Source of the DNA: Cloacimonetes bacterium UBA5835
GTDB taxonomy: Bacteria; Cloacimonadota; Cloacimonadia; Cloacimonadales; Cloacimonadaceae
Assembly (NCBI GenBank): GCA_002432865.1
Contig: DJGX01000035.1
Span: 48,891 to 96,168 of the forward strand
Reading direction: 5' to 3'
Length of the DNA: 47,278 bases
A program made the translations under genes and the position numbers. Shown piece by piece: positions 1 to 7,419 of the stretch (its first letter is position 1; each line of letters opens with the position of its first letter). A model generated the notes under the pieces. It saw nothing but the letters and a program-made list of their open reading frames with translations, did not search any database and had not been told where the DNA came from.

Positions 1-112
1 GCAGAATTGTCTGAAGATTTATCAAAAATTCCCCGTTAATAAGCGGAAAGGACTTCCCAAGTTATTGCCATGCAGTAGAGTAGCACCTAGTAATAACTAA
101 AGGGAGGCGCTT

Positions 113-481
113 ATGAAAGCGACCAGTTACGAGTTAAGGCTGAGGGAATTCAGGGCAGACCACTGTGACACGTTGAGCACTGTGACAGGTGTCACAGTGG
201 TTCCCGAAAGGCGGAAAAAGCCGCAGAAGCTAATCAATAGTGGGTTTGAGCACTGTGACAGCAACAATGCCGGATTTTGTGTCATAGTGGTCTCGAATCT
301 ACCAAGCACTTTGGCAGCTGTCACAGTGGTCCGGAATAAGGGGAAATGCCATCTTTGTTTATCAGCAAAGGCTTTGAGCACTGTGACAGGAGAAATGGCG
401 ATCAAACTGTCACAGAGGTTTAGTAGGCAGCCTCTTTTAGCGGTTTGTTTTGATTTGAGGAGGGGTTGTTATGAGAGTTGA
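113..481 (+). CDS. 122-codon ORF overlapping the box array, uncertain coding
   Basis: This ORF starts at an ATG five bases after a good GGGAGG ribosome binding site (102-107) and ends 11 bases inside the transposase gene, so translation could be coupled to it. The same ORF, with the same length, site and overlap, is present in element B (36638-37006). The translation has no recognised domain; much of it (HCD, STVTG, VTVV) is simply the CACTGTGACA boxes read in frame. The two copies differ at about 17 of 122 residues, against 22 of 663 for the transposase, so protein-level constraint looks weak. It may be a leader ORF whose translation matters more than its product, a fast-evolving small protein, or not a gene. 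Confidence 0.4.
   Translation: MKATSYELRLREFRADHCDTLSTVTGVTVVPERRKKPQKLINSGFEHCDSNNAGFCVIVVSNLPSTLAAVTVVRNKGKCHLCLSAKALSTVTGEMAIKLSQRFSRQPLLAVCFDLRRGCYES
161..417. promoter_or_regulatory. Array of CACTGTGACA boxes (element A control region)
   Basis: Boxes CACTGTGACA or its complement TGTCACAGTG lie at 161-170, 178-187, 190-199, 251-260, 319-328 and 379-388, with one-mismatch copies at 280-289 and 408-417 and a poorer one at 307-316. They occur in both orientations, often in facing pairs, directly upstream of the transposase start. The same array is present in element B. Likely roles are an operator for an element-encoded regulator or internal transposase-binding sites comparable to the Mu operator/internal activation sequence. 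The bound protein is unknown. Confidence 0.75.
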
Positions 482-2462
482 AAGATCTTTACAGGCAGAT
501 GTAGCAATTGAGGACTGCAGTCCCGGCTACATTGACCTGACACCCAGAACAAAGCTTCCCTTGAGATATGACAAAGAAGCCAGACTCCTCGGCCACTTCT
601 GCAACCTCGTGATTCGGAGACTGGCCTTATGCCACTCCAAAGTTGAAGAGTGGAAGATGATAGTTGAAGAGTACAACAAAGGAACCATGGCACCGGAGCT
701 ATTCAAGCTCAGAGGTGAGCGTAAAGAACGGACTCTGCGGCTTTGGATCGACCAGTATATCAAATCCAATCAGGACATGTTCGCACTGCTGCATAAGGGC
801 AAGAATATCAGCCATAAACGCAAGGTGACCGAGATCGAGTCCAATGTTCTGCTCAGCATTCTGCTACATCCCAACCAGATCACCATCGGTTCTGCCATCA
901 ACATGCTCAAGGCTCAAGCCAGGATGGGTTACTTTGAGTCACCTACCAGCAAGCCCACCTTAAGAAGATGGTGCACTGAGTGGATGGAAAACCACCTGGC
1001 GACTTGGGAGCAGACACGTAAGGGCAGTAAATACGTGGCGGAACACATAGTGAAGACAATCCACCGGGATGCCCGGCTTCTGCATGTGGGTCAGGTCTGG
1101 GTAGCCGATGGTCATACCCTGGCTTTCGATATCCTCAATCCCCATACCGGTAAAGCTCAACGCATGACCATGATCATGGTCTTCGACTGGGCTTCCAGAT
1201 ACCCGGTAGGTGCCTCACTCGCCTTTACCGAAGATAGCCAGCATATCCAGACTGCCTTCCGCAATGCCTTTCTCAATACCTCGCACTGGTATCTGCAGAC
1301 AGATGCCGAGGGAAATACGGTGCAAACCCGGCCGCCCTTCGCCTTCGTGCCCGAAGCGGTCTATCTCGATAATGGCAAGGCCTTCAGAGCCAAGCTATTC
1401 CACGAGTCCTGGGAAGGACATGACCTGGAACTTGAGTTAGGGGGTGTGTTCCCCAAGTTAGGCATCGAGGCTCACTTCGCGGAGAGCTACAATGCCAAGG
1501 CCAAGGTGATTGAGCGGTTCTTCAGGACCTTCCAGGAGCAGTTCGAACGCTTCATCAGCAGCTTCCGGGGAGCTAACGTAGCTAACAAGCCCTCGACCCT
1601 GATGCGTAATGAGAAGTGGGCAAAAGCCTTATACAATAGAGAGGCTCCCACTATTCAGGACGCAATGCAGATGATCGGCTTCTATATCAGGCACATCTAT
1701 GGCGAGACCGAGCATGGTGGACTGGAAGGCAAGACACCCTGGCAGGTATTCAGTTCAGCACTGGTGCCGGAAGAGCGGATGCTCAGGCCGGATAAACTCA
1801 ACTTCATGATGCTGGCTACCGAGCGCAAGTCAGTTAGAAACGATGGTATAGTATTCAACAAGCTGCTCTACTGGCATATCGCTTTGATGGACAATATCGG
1901 CAAGCCGGTGATCATCAGATACGACTATGCAGAAGCCAGGTGGATACTGGTCTATGACATGAAAGATAACTTCATCTGCCAGGCAGAGCTAAGACGCAGC
2001 CAGCATCCCTTCATCCACATCGATAAGAACAATCCGATCTCGCATCAATCCCTCAAGAAGGAATACACGCAGATCAAGAAGCTGCAACGCTTAACGGAAC
2101 AGCATGCCAGAGACTTCGTACTGCATAACCAAGAAGCTGTGGATAATCTCCTCGAACCTTATGTGCGGGAAAGCTTGAGCGGACCCAATCCCACCTTCAA
2201 GCAAGGCAACCTGATCACAGCTCCCGAACCTGAGGCTCAAGACCGCATCGAGGCGATGGAGCAGGAGTTGGTCAAAGAACTGCCAGAACTAGAATTCATA
2301 AGCCCTGAAGAACAGAACTTCGGATCTGACCAATCAGATACCAAGATAACTGATACAGAGAATGAACAAGAAGCATCAACAGCAGATCCTGACCCTGAAG
2401 AGCAGGACGATGATGATGACGAGAGCTTCTACGGCATGCTGAAAAAAGTCGGCATTATCTAA
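471..2462 (+). CDS. DDE (rve-fold) transposase, Mu/Tn7 TnsB-like, copy A
   Basis: This 663-aa protein should bind the element ends and catalyse strand cleavage and joining. The integrase-core acidic triad is visible: D213 (VADGH), D300 (LDNGK) and E348 (KVIERFF), with the last two 47 residues apart. Roughly the first 190 residues are basic and helical, suitable for end binding. Around residues 450-510 (KPVIIRYDYAEARW, WILVYD) there is a segment like the Mu transposase C-terminal beta-barrel. The tail is very acidic (EEQDDDDDES) and ends KKVGII, where the ATPase partner could bind by analogy with MuA/TnsB. The start follows GAGGAGG at 457-463. The ATPase gene begins 13 bp downstream. The gene is visibly GC-richer than the host genes. 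It is 96.7% identical to the element B copy (22 differences). Confidence 0.93.
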   Translation: MRVERSLQADVAIEDCSPGYIDLTPRTKLPLRYDKEARLLGHFCNLVIRRLALCHSKVEEWKMIVEEYNKGTMAPELFKLRGERKERTLRLWIDQYIKSNQDMFALLHKGKNISHKRKVTEIESNVLLSILLHPNQITIGSAINMLKAQARMGYFESPTSKPTLRRWCTEWMENHLATWEQTRKGSKYVAEHIVKTIHRDARLLHVGQVWVADGHTLAFDILNPHTGKAQRMTMIMVFDWASRYPVGASLAFTEDSQHIQTAFRNAFLNTSHWYLQTDAEGNTVQTRPPFAFVPEAVYLDNGKAFRAKLFHESWEGHDLELELGGVFPKLGIEAHFAESYNAKAKVIERFFRTFQEQFERFISSFRGANVANKPSTLMRNEKWAKALYNREAPTIQDAMQMIGFYIRHIYGETEHGGLEGKTPWQVFSSALVPEERMLRPDKLNFMMLATERKSVRNDGIVFNKLLYWHIALMDNIGKPVIIRYDYAEARWILVYDMKDNFICQAELRRSQHPFIHIDKNNPISHQSLKKEYTQIKKLQRLTEQHARDFVLHNQEAVDNLLEPYVRESLSGPNPTFKQGNLITAPEPEAQDRIEAMEQELVKELPELEFISPEEQNFGSDQSDTKITDTENEQEASTADPDPEEQDDDDDESFYGMLKKVGII

Positions 2463-2475
2463 ATAAGGAGGATAA

Positions 2476-3192
2476 ATGAAACCTAACAAGCTCGTGCAAA
2501 TCAAGAACGTAGTCAGGGCTGATGCCTGCATCCAGTTCCTGATGAACCGACCCAAGACCGAGATGGTAGGCTTGGGCCTGATCTATGGCAAACCCGGCCT
2601 TGGCAAGACCACCTATGCCAGCCGCATCGCCTTCATGCGAGGCTACATCTATATGCGACTGGAATCAACTACCACTCCCAAGTCCTTCGCGGTTGATCTC
2701 TTGACCGCACTATACCGCCGCTTCGGACTTGGTGAGTTCATCCCCAGCGGTACCACCAACAACATCTTCAAGTACTGCCTGAAGCTCCTGGATGACAATC
2801 CGGAGACAGTAATCGTGATCGATGAGATCGACTATGCCTTCAAGCATGACAAGCTACTGGGTGCCATCCGGGACATCGTGGATGAGACTCTCACCATCGT
2901 AGTCCTGGTCGGGATGCAGGATGCCCGGAACAAGTTAGCCGCCATTAACCGCCACTACTTTGACCGCTGCAACTACTTCTACGAGTTCAACAAGGTAGGC
3001 AAGGACGATATCCGTAAGATTGCTAAGGAAGTGATGGAGATACCGGTTGATGAGTCAGTTGTAACCAAGATCGACTTTAACTGCGAAGGCAATCTTCGTA
3101 AAGCTGTGAAGATCATGTACATCATTGAGCGGGCCAAGGCTACCAATCCTCAACTCTCTATAGCCGATCTCGATCTGGGGAGAGACTTATGA
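2476..3192 (+). CDS. AAA+ ATPase, MuB/TnsC/TniB/IstB-like transposition protein, copy A
   Basis: The protein has 238 aa. Walker A is GKPGLGKTT at residues 38-46 and Walker B is TVIVIDEID at 111-119. In Mu, Tn7, Tn5053 and IS21 elements an ATPase of this kind binds target DNA, recruits the transposase and gives target immunity; the same role is inferred here from position and motifs. Its length is nearer MuB or IstB than TnsC (about 550 aa). The start follows AAGGAGG (2465-2471). Its stop overlaps the next start by four bases (ATGA at 3189-3192), so the two are probably translated together. The element B copy differs at six residues only. Confidence 0.9.
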   Translation: MKPNKLVQIKNVVRADACIQFLMNRPKTEMVGLGLIYGKPGLGKTTYASRIAFMRGYIYMRLESTTTPKSFAVDLLTALYRRFGLGEFIPSGTTNNIFKYCLKLLDDNPETVIVIDEIDYAFKHDKLLGAIRDIVDETLTIVVLVGMQDARNKLAAINRHYFDRCNYFYEFNKVGKDDIRKIAKEVMEIPVDESVVTKIDFNCEGNLRKAVKIMYIIERAKATNPQLSIADLDLGRDL

Positions 3193-3794
3193 CCGCCAGA
3201 GAACTCGTATTGAACTTCGTTAACCAGTATCGCAAGCCCTTCGATGGGGAGTTAATCGCCAATATGACTGGGCTGGACATTGAAGTAGTGGAGCCTGTTA
3301 TGGTTGAGATGATCAAAGATAAGACCATCAAACTGATCAGTGACCGGGAGCCCATCTATGCCCGCAGTAACCGCTTCAACACAACTCTGGATAAGCAGCT
3401 GCGGGCGCACTGGAACTTCGATCCCAAGGCAGCCCTGGCACTTCTCAATCTGATCGAAAAACGCAGCTTCACTTCAATCAGAAGCATTGCCGAAGCCTTC
3501 GGGAGAAGTCGCCAATGGGTCTTCGTCTATCTGGAAGCTCTGGCTTCGGCAGGTGTGATCGGCGTTAACCAATATGGTTACTGCGTGTTAACTAAGAAGG
3601 ACGTCGGCAAGGTTGGCATCAAGATCAAGCGTGGCATTCTCAAAGAAATGATAAGTCACTGTGCTGAATTACGTGAACAGCAGAGGCTGCAAGATAAAGT
3701 AGATGCTTGGCATCTAAAAGTCGTAGGTCCAGAGCCTCTGGAAGAGGCGATGAAAGCTTTTGATAGTCGTAACCAGGTCACTATGCAACCCTAA
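3189..3794 (+). CDS. Winged-helix-like third transposition protein, copy A
   Basis: This 201-aa protein occupies the position that TniQ or TnsD holds in relatives, but shows no TniQ zinc motif and is not recognised as a member of a named family. Residues 84-143 (IEKRSFTSIRSIAEAFGRSR onwards) look like a helix-turn-helix/winged-helix unit; residues 1-80 look like a second helical wing domain. It may act as a target selector, an accessory end-binding protein or a repressor of the box array. Compared with the B copy, the first 76 residues differ at 20 positions, the next roughly 66 are identical, and the tail after PEPLE is unrelated (MKAFDSRNQVTMQP here). The conserved core of the transposon ends inside this gene. 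Confidence 0.75.
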   Translation: MTARELVLNFVNQYRKPFDGELIANMTGLDIEVVEPVMVEMIKDKTIKLISDREPIYARSNRFNTTLDKQLRAHWNFDPKAALALLNLIEKRSFTSIRSIAEAFGRSRQWVFVYLEALASAGVIGVNQYGYCVLTKKDVGKVGIKIKRGILKEMISHCAELREQQRLQDKVDAWHLKVVGPEPLEEAMKAFDSRNQVTMQP

Positions 3795-3961
3795 GTAATC
3801 ACCGTTGGAAATCTACGGATATCTGAGTCTTCGCAAAACCATGTGCATAGTCGCTGCGAGATCATTATGAAAAAGGACTTGACGTGGGAACAAAGATGAA
3901 AAACAATGAGTTGAGACTTGCTCCAACATTTGTGACTCAAAAGAATAAGGAGTTGTTAGAA

Positions 3962-4681
3962 ATGAAAACTGATTTATTACTATTAATTCTATTGATACCT
4001 TTCATGTTTGTGGTTGGTTGCAGAAAGAACAATAATGGCAATGGAGAGGTTCAAGATACCATAGCCACGAACATGCCTGCAGACACTGTCTCTACTATCG
4101 AAGAGATAGCCACTAACATGCCTGCAGACACTGTCTCTACTATCGAAGAGAATGTCGAAGTAACAAAATCATCGAGCTGGGAAGATCTAATGCCTCAAAG
4201 TGAGAGGAATTTGATTGATGTTCTAAAGAAAGCTTGGGAAAAGGATGAATTAGACTATACTGATGCTGAGAAGTACAGGTTGGTAAGGGAAAGGAAAAAC
4301 GTTATTAGTAATGGTTATCAAATGACAGATTGGATTGGTACGGTTGAAAGTGTTCAATATTATCCTAATGCTAACGAAATCGAACTAGAAATCAGCCTCC
4401 ATGAGGGGAAAGATATGCGGCACTATATAAGGGTAGGAACTGGAGCTTCAAAGGACCTCAAAGTAAACAGAACAAGAATCATACAAAAATTACCTCACAC
4501 AATTAGGGAAGGTTCTTCATTGTTTGATATTGCTCTAGATCTCGAACCTGGAAACACTGTCAAGTTCACTGGCACGTTTTCTTTAGAGAGTTATCAATGG
4601 AGTGTATACGAAAATCCTTTGGATGATATTGAAAGCCTGGCATTTAGAACAAAATTCAGCAAGTTAGAAAAATTGGACTAA
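3962..4681 (+). CDS. Predicted lipoprotein, cargo of element A
   Basis: The start at 3962 is chosen because AAGGAG lies nine bases before it (3948-3953) and it gives a clean lipoprotein signal: MKTDLL, a hydrophobic stretch, then VVGC with the lipid-attachment cysteine at residue 20. The 239-aa precursor then has a low-complexity, Thr/Asp/Glu-rich linker containing a 15-residue unit repeated twice (beginning IATNMPADTV), followed by a soluble domain of about 170 residues rich in beta-strand-like segments. No family is recognised. It is the first gene after the transposition core, is more AT-rich than that core, and is separated by 324 bp from the next cargo gene. Confidence 0.7.
   Translation: MKTDLLLLILLIPFMFVVGCRKNNNGNGEVQDTIATNMPADTVSTIEEIATNMPADTVSTIEENVEVTKSSSWEDLMPQSERNLIDVLKKAWEKDELDYTDAEKYRLVRERKNVISNGYQMTDWIGTVESVQYYPNANEIELEISLHEGKDMRHYIRVGTGASKDLKVNRTRIIQKLPHTIREGSSLFDIALDLEPGNTVKFTGTFSLESYQWSVYENPLDDIESLAFRTKFSKLEKLD
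4061..4150 (+). repeat. 45-bp tandem duplication inside the lipoprotein gene
   Basis: Units 4061-4105 and 4106-4150 are near-identical (about one mismatch) and in frame; each encodes 15 residues, IATNMPADTVSTIEE. The near-identity at the DNA level points to recent slippage or unequal exchange in the linker after the lipid anchor. Confidence 0.9.
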
Positions 4682-5005
4682 CTAATAAGTTAGCTGGGAA
4701 GCTTCAACAGAAATTGTGGCATGTTATCTAGTATTATGATTATAAAGAGCCGGGATTTAGTTGGTAACCCCCCCCCGCTCCTGAAATCAACACTGGTAGA
4801 TTTCAAAGCTGAGAGATGATATGAACATTATGGCTGCAGAAAGCAAGTTGATTCCCAAATGTTGGTGTAAGCTCCAACTCATTGTTTCTCAAGTTGTTTG
4901 AGGGCATCTGAAAGCAAAGCGGATGTACTTTAGTATGCGAACCATCTCAAATCAGCTTACAGTTAATGGAGTTAACATACTATAGTTAATCACAGGGAGA
5001 TAGAA
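4682..5005. other. Gene-free gap in element A cargo
   Basis: The 324 bp hold no convincing ORF. A run of nine C residues (4768-4776) is the only striking feature. The last bases contain the AGGGAG ribosome binding site of the next gene. No terminator-like hairpin or clear promoter was seen. Confidence 0.6.
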
Positions 5006-5764
5006 ATGAACACCAAAGAAAGCAGATACTCTGAATTGGTAGAAGATGTTCGTAAATGCGAAAAGTGCATGATCGGCCAGAAAACACAAGGTACAAAGCT
5101 TGTTCAGGATAAGTGCCGTTCCCAGATCAATCTTTGGTCGCATTGGCAGGGCAGCCTTGATGCTAATATTCTGGTGATCGGGCAGGACTGGGGGGAGAAA
5201 CCAGATCCAGAATCCTACGACAAGTGGACTAACGATCCAACCTACCCATCCCTAACCGGAAAGCATAAACATATCCCAAAACACAAATTCAAAACTGACA
5301 ACAATCTGGCAGAAATAATCTGTAAAGCCTCAAAATTGGATTTGAAAAAGAAGCAGGGAAGCCTCTTCTTCACTAACGCGGTACTTTGCTACCGTGATAA
5401 AGGATTTACTGGAGCTGTGAATCCAGAGTGGTTCCAAAACTGCCAAACCTTTTGTGTTCGGTTGATCAATATCATTAAGCCGCAGGCTATCGTAACTCTT
5501 GGCAGTATGCCTCTCAGGGCCTTACTTCATAATGGCAGTTTATCCTATGATTCAAAGTTTGAGGATACCGGTAAGGTGCTTAAGATCAGCAGGTCCATGC
5601 GGGAGATCGTGGAGACAGAGGATCAGCTTTATTATCGGACGGAAGGCTCGAAGTTGACGTACAAAGTCTTTCCTGTATTTCATTGTGGTAGTTGGGGCAC
5701 TAAAGCCAGACCCCTGGAAATACAAATCCAGGATTGGAAGAAGATCAATGATTATGTTCACTAA
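5006..5764 (+). CDS. Uracil-DNA-glycosylase superfamily protein, cargo of element A
   Basis: The 252-aa protein matches the UDG fold of the family 4/5 type. An N-terminal CxxC (C18, C21 in VRKCEKC) recalls the Fe-S cysteines of family 4, with later cysteines in NAVLCYR and ENCQTFC-like context. The order of further motifs fits: VIGQDWG (active-site loop), FFTNAVLCY (the TNxVKC-like strand), AIVTLGS (core strand) and VFPVFHCGSW (the HPxx-like loop, with Cys where Pro is usual). Such enzymes excise uracil or other altered bases; substrate here is unknown because the catalytic loop is not canonical. It follows AGGGAG and is 73 bp upstream of the next gene. On a mobile element a role against DNA with modified bases is possible but is inference. 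Confidence 0.8.
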   Translation: MNTKESRYSELVEDVRKCEKCMIGQKTQGTKLVQDKCRSQINLWSHWQGSLDANILVIGQDWGEKPDPESYDKWTNDPTYPSLTGKHKHIPKHKFKTDNNLAEIICKASKLDLKKKQGSLFFTNAVLCYRDKGFTGAVNPEWFQNCQTFCVRLINIIKPQAIVTLGSMPLRALLHNGSLSYDSKFEDTGKVLKISRSMREIVETEDQLYYRTEGSKLTYKVFPVFHCGSWGTKARPLEIQIQDWKKINDYVH

Positions 5765-5837
5765 TAGCTTTCTCTGGTGGAAGCATCTATTAAAAAGTAA
5801 TTATTTAATGATATATTTAAGTAATATTGGAGATAAA

Positions 5838-7286
5838 ATGAAAAAGTCCCTATGTGCCTTAATAATGATTGTGCCTCTTTTACTCGTTGCGCAGTCTATA
5901 ACTGAAACACTATCACAGATTAGTTTATTGAAACAGGAGCTGGTTGCCAGTGAGAAACAGTTGGATGAGCAACTGATTACCATGAAAGAGATAAATCCAC
6001 TTTTAGCCCCCAAGGATGAATTTGAATCTGACGAAGAGTATGCAATCAGATCAATTAAGGTTATTCCACAGATTGTTTTAATGCGTAACCAGGTTTTGTT
6101 TGAAACTTCGCAGAGGCTTGCCGAACTAAGATCGAAAACCTTTGATACTACCGAGATTGAAGTTACATTAGGCAAATATGACCCCAATAAAAAAATCTTC
6201 CCGCTGACCATCAAGCATCTGGCGTACCAAAAGGAACTCTATGAAACGTCAATAAGCATTGATGGCCCGATTGCAAGAATTCTTAGCCAGAATTGGGCTA
6301 ATGTGCAAATAAAAGGTCAGCTTTGTATAGATATCGGGGACAAAATCGGTCTAGCAAGGGTCAGGATAGAAGAGCCTGTATCCGGATTTAACCAAACAAT
6401 CGCATTGGAGCCGATGCTGACATTTAAGACACAATATCGAGGCGTAGAATTTGTACCTAGAACTTCCTACCTGGCGATTGGAGACATGAAGAAATATTAT
6501 TTTGTAAGTTTTTATAATTTAGAGTCCGGGAAGAAGGACGCAGAATTAAAAGGCGGTAAAATTTTCCGTGTCAGTCCCAATGGAGATTTAATAGCAATTA
6601 TCTGTTATGACTCAAAAAATATAGATCGTGGTGACCCCAACCATGTTAAAGTGTACAATATTAAATCTAAGAAACTTGTTATGAACATTGAATTTAGCAT
6701 CTACAATCCAAATTTTTCGTCAATCGATTTTAGTCCTGATGGGCGATTTATAATATTAGATGACGGATGCATATATAGCATTGAAACTAGCCAAAAAATC
6801 ATGGATTTATCCGATATCGCTATAAGTATTGATGATCCGGTTTGGAGTCCTGACGGGAAGCACATTGCTTTTAGAAGTGGAGTTTATAATTTAGAAACAA
6901 GACAAGTCGATATGTTATTCAGGTCCATTTGCAAAGCCTATAGCAAGGATGGTAGTCTATTAGCAAGGGGAGAGAACCCAAACCCGAATGGTTATGGAGG
7001 CCTAATTATCATATCCGATGTATCCAACAAGAAACAAGTTCTGGAATACGAGCTTAGTTCAGTACCAACATCACTCGATTTTAGCCCTGATGGCAAGTTC
7101 CTTGCTGTTGGGATGGCTAATAATGCTATCATTATTGATCTTGAATCCATAGAGCAACAAACTGTAAGTACTTATTCATGGGAAGGTAACAAAAACGGTT
7201 CTGTGGCTTTCAGCCCCGATGGCAGGTACCTTGCTGTGGGAGGAAGTGTATATAGAGTAACGAACCTTACGAAGAAAATTGAATAG
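5838..7286 (+). CDS. Exported WD40/TolB-like beta-propeller protein, cargo of element A
   Basis: An upstream in-frame ATG at 5685 lies inside the previous gene; the better start is 5838, with GGAG five bases before it and a signal peptide (MKKSLCALIMIVPLLLVAQ). The 482-aa product has a helical, charged region at about 20-110 containing an EFESDEEYAIR motif, a middle beta domain, and then repeated blades each marked by (F/W)SPDG(R/K): FSPDGRFI, WSPDGKHI, FSPDGKFL and FSPDGRYL. This indicates a periplasmic or surface beta-propeller used as a binding scaffold. It precedes another exported repeat protein by 133 bp, and the pair may act together. No enzymatic motif was seen. Confidence 0.75.
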   Translation: MKKSLCALIMIVPLLLVAQSITETLSQISLLKQELVASEKQLDEQLITMKEINPLLAPKDEFESDEEYAIRSIKVIPQIVLMRNQVLFETSQRLAELRSKTFDTTEIEVTLGKYDPNKKIFPLTIKHLAYQKELYETSISIDGPIARILSQNWANVQIKGQLCIDIGDKIGLARVRIEEPVSGFNQTIALEPMLTFKTQYRGVEFVPRTSYLAIGDMKKYYFVSFYNLESGKKDAELKGGKIFRVSPNGDLIAIICYDSKNIDRGDPNHVKVYNIKSKKLVMNIEFSIYNPNFSSIDFSPDGRFIILDDGCIYSIETSQKIMDLSDIAISIDDPVWSPDGKHIAFRSGVYNLETRQVDMLFRSICKAYSKDGSLLARGENPNPNGYGGLIIISDVSNKKQVLEYELSSVPTSLDFSPDGKFLAVGMANNAIIIDLESIEQQTVSTYSWEGNKNGSVAFSPDGRYLAVGGSVYRVTNLTKKIE

Positions 7287-7419
7287 TGATAGTTAGTAAA
7301 GTGGACTGTTTTCATCTACGGATAATTCAGACCTGAGACTTAATTTCACTCAGATTTGTAAGTTAACAGATATTGGTAAATGTAGATAAGAGAAAATTAA
7401 TGACTAAGAGGTGAGTATA

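Noticed and set aside
161..417. CRISPR array
   Set aside because: The boxes are 10 bp, occur in both orientations and have irregular spacing.
1536..1560. tRNA-like TTCGAAC
   Set aside because: It lies within the transposase coding sequence and no cloverleaf can be formed around it.
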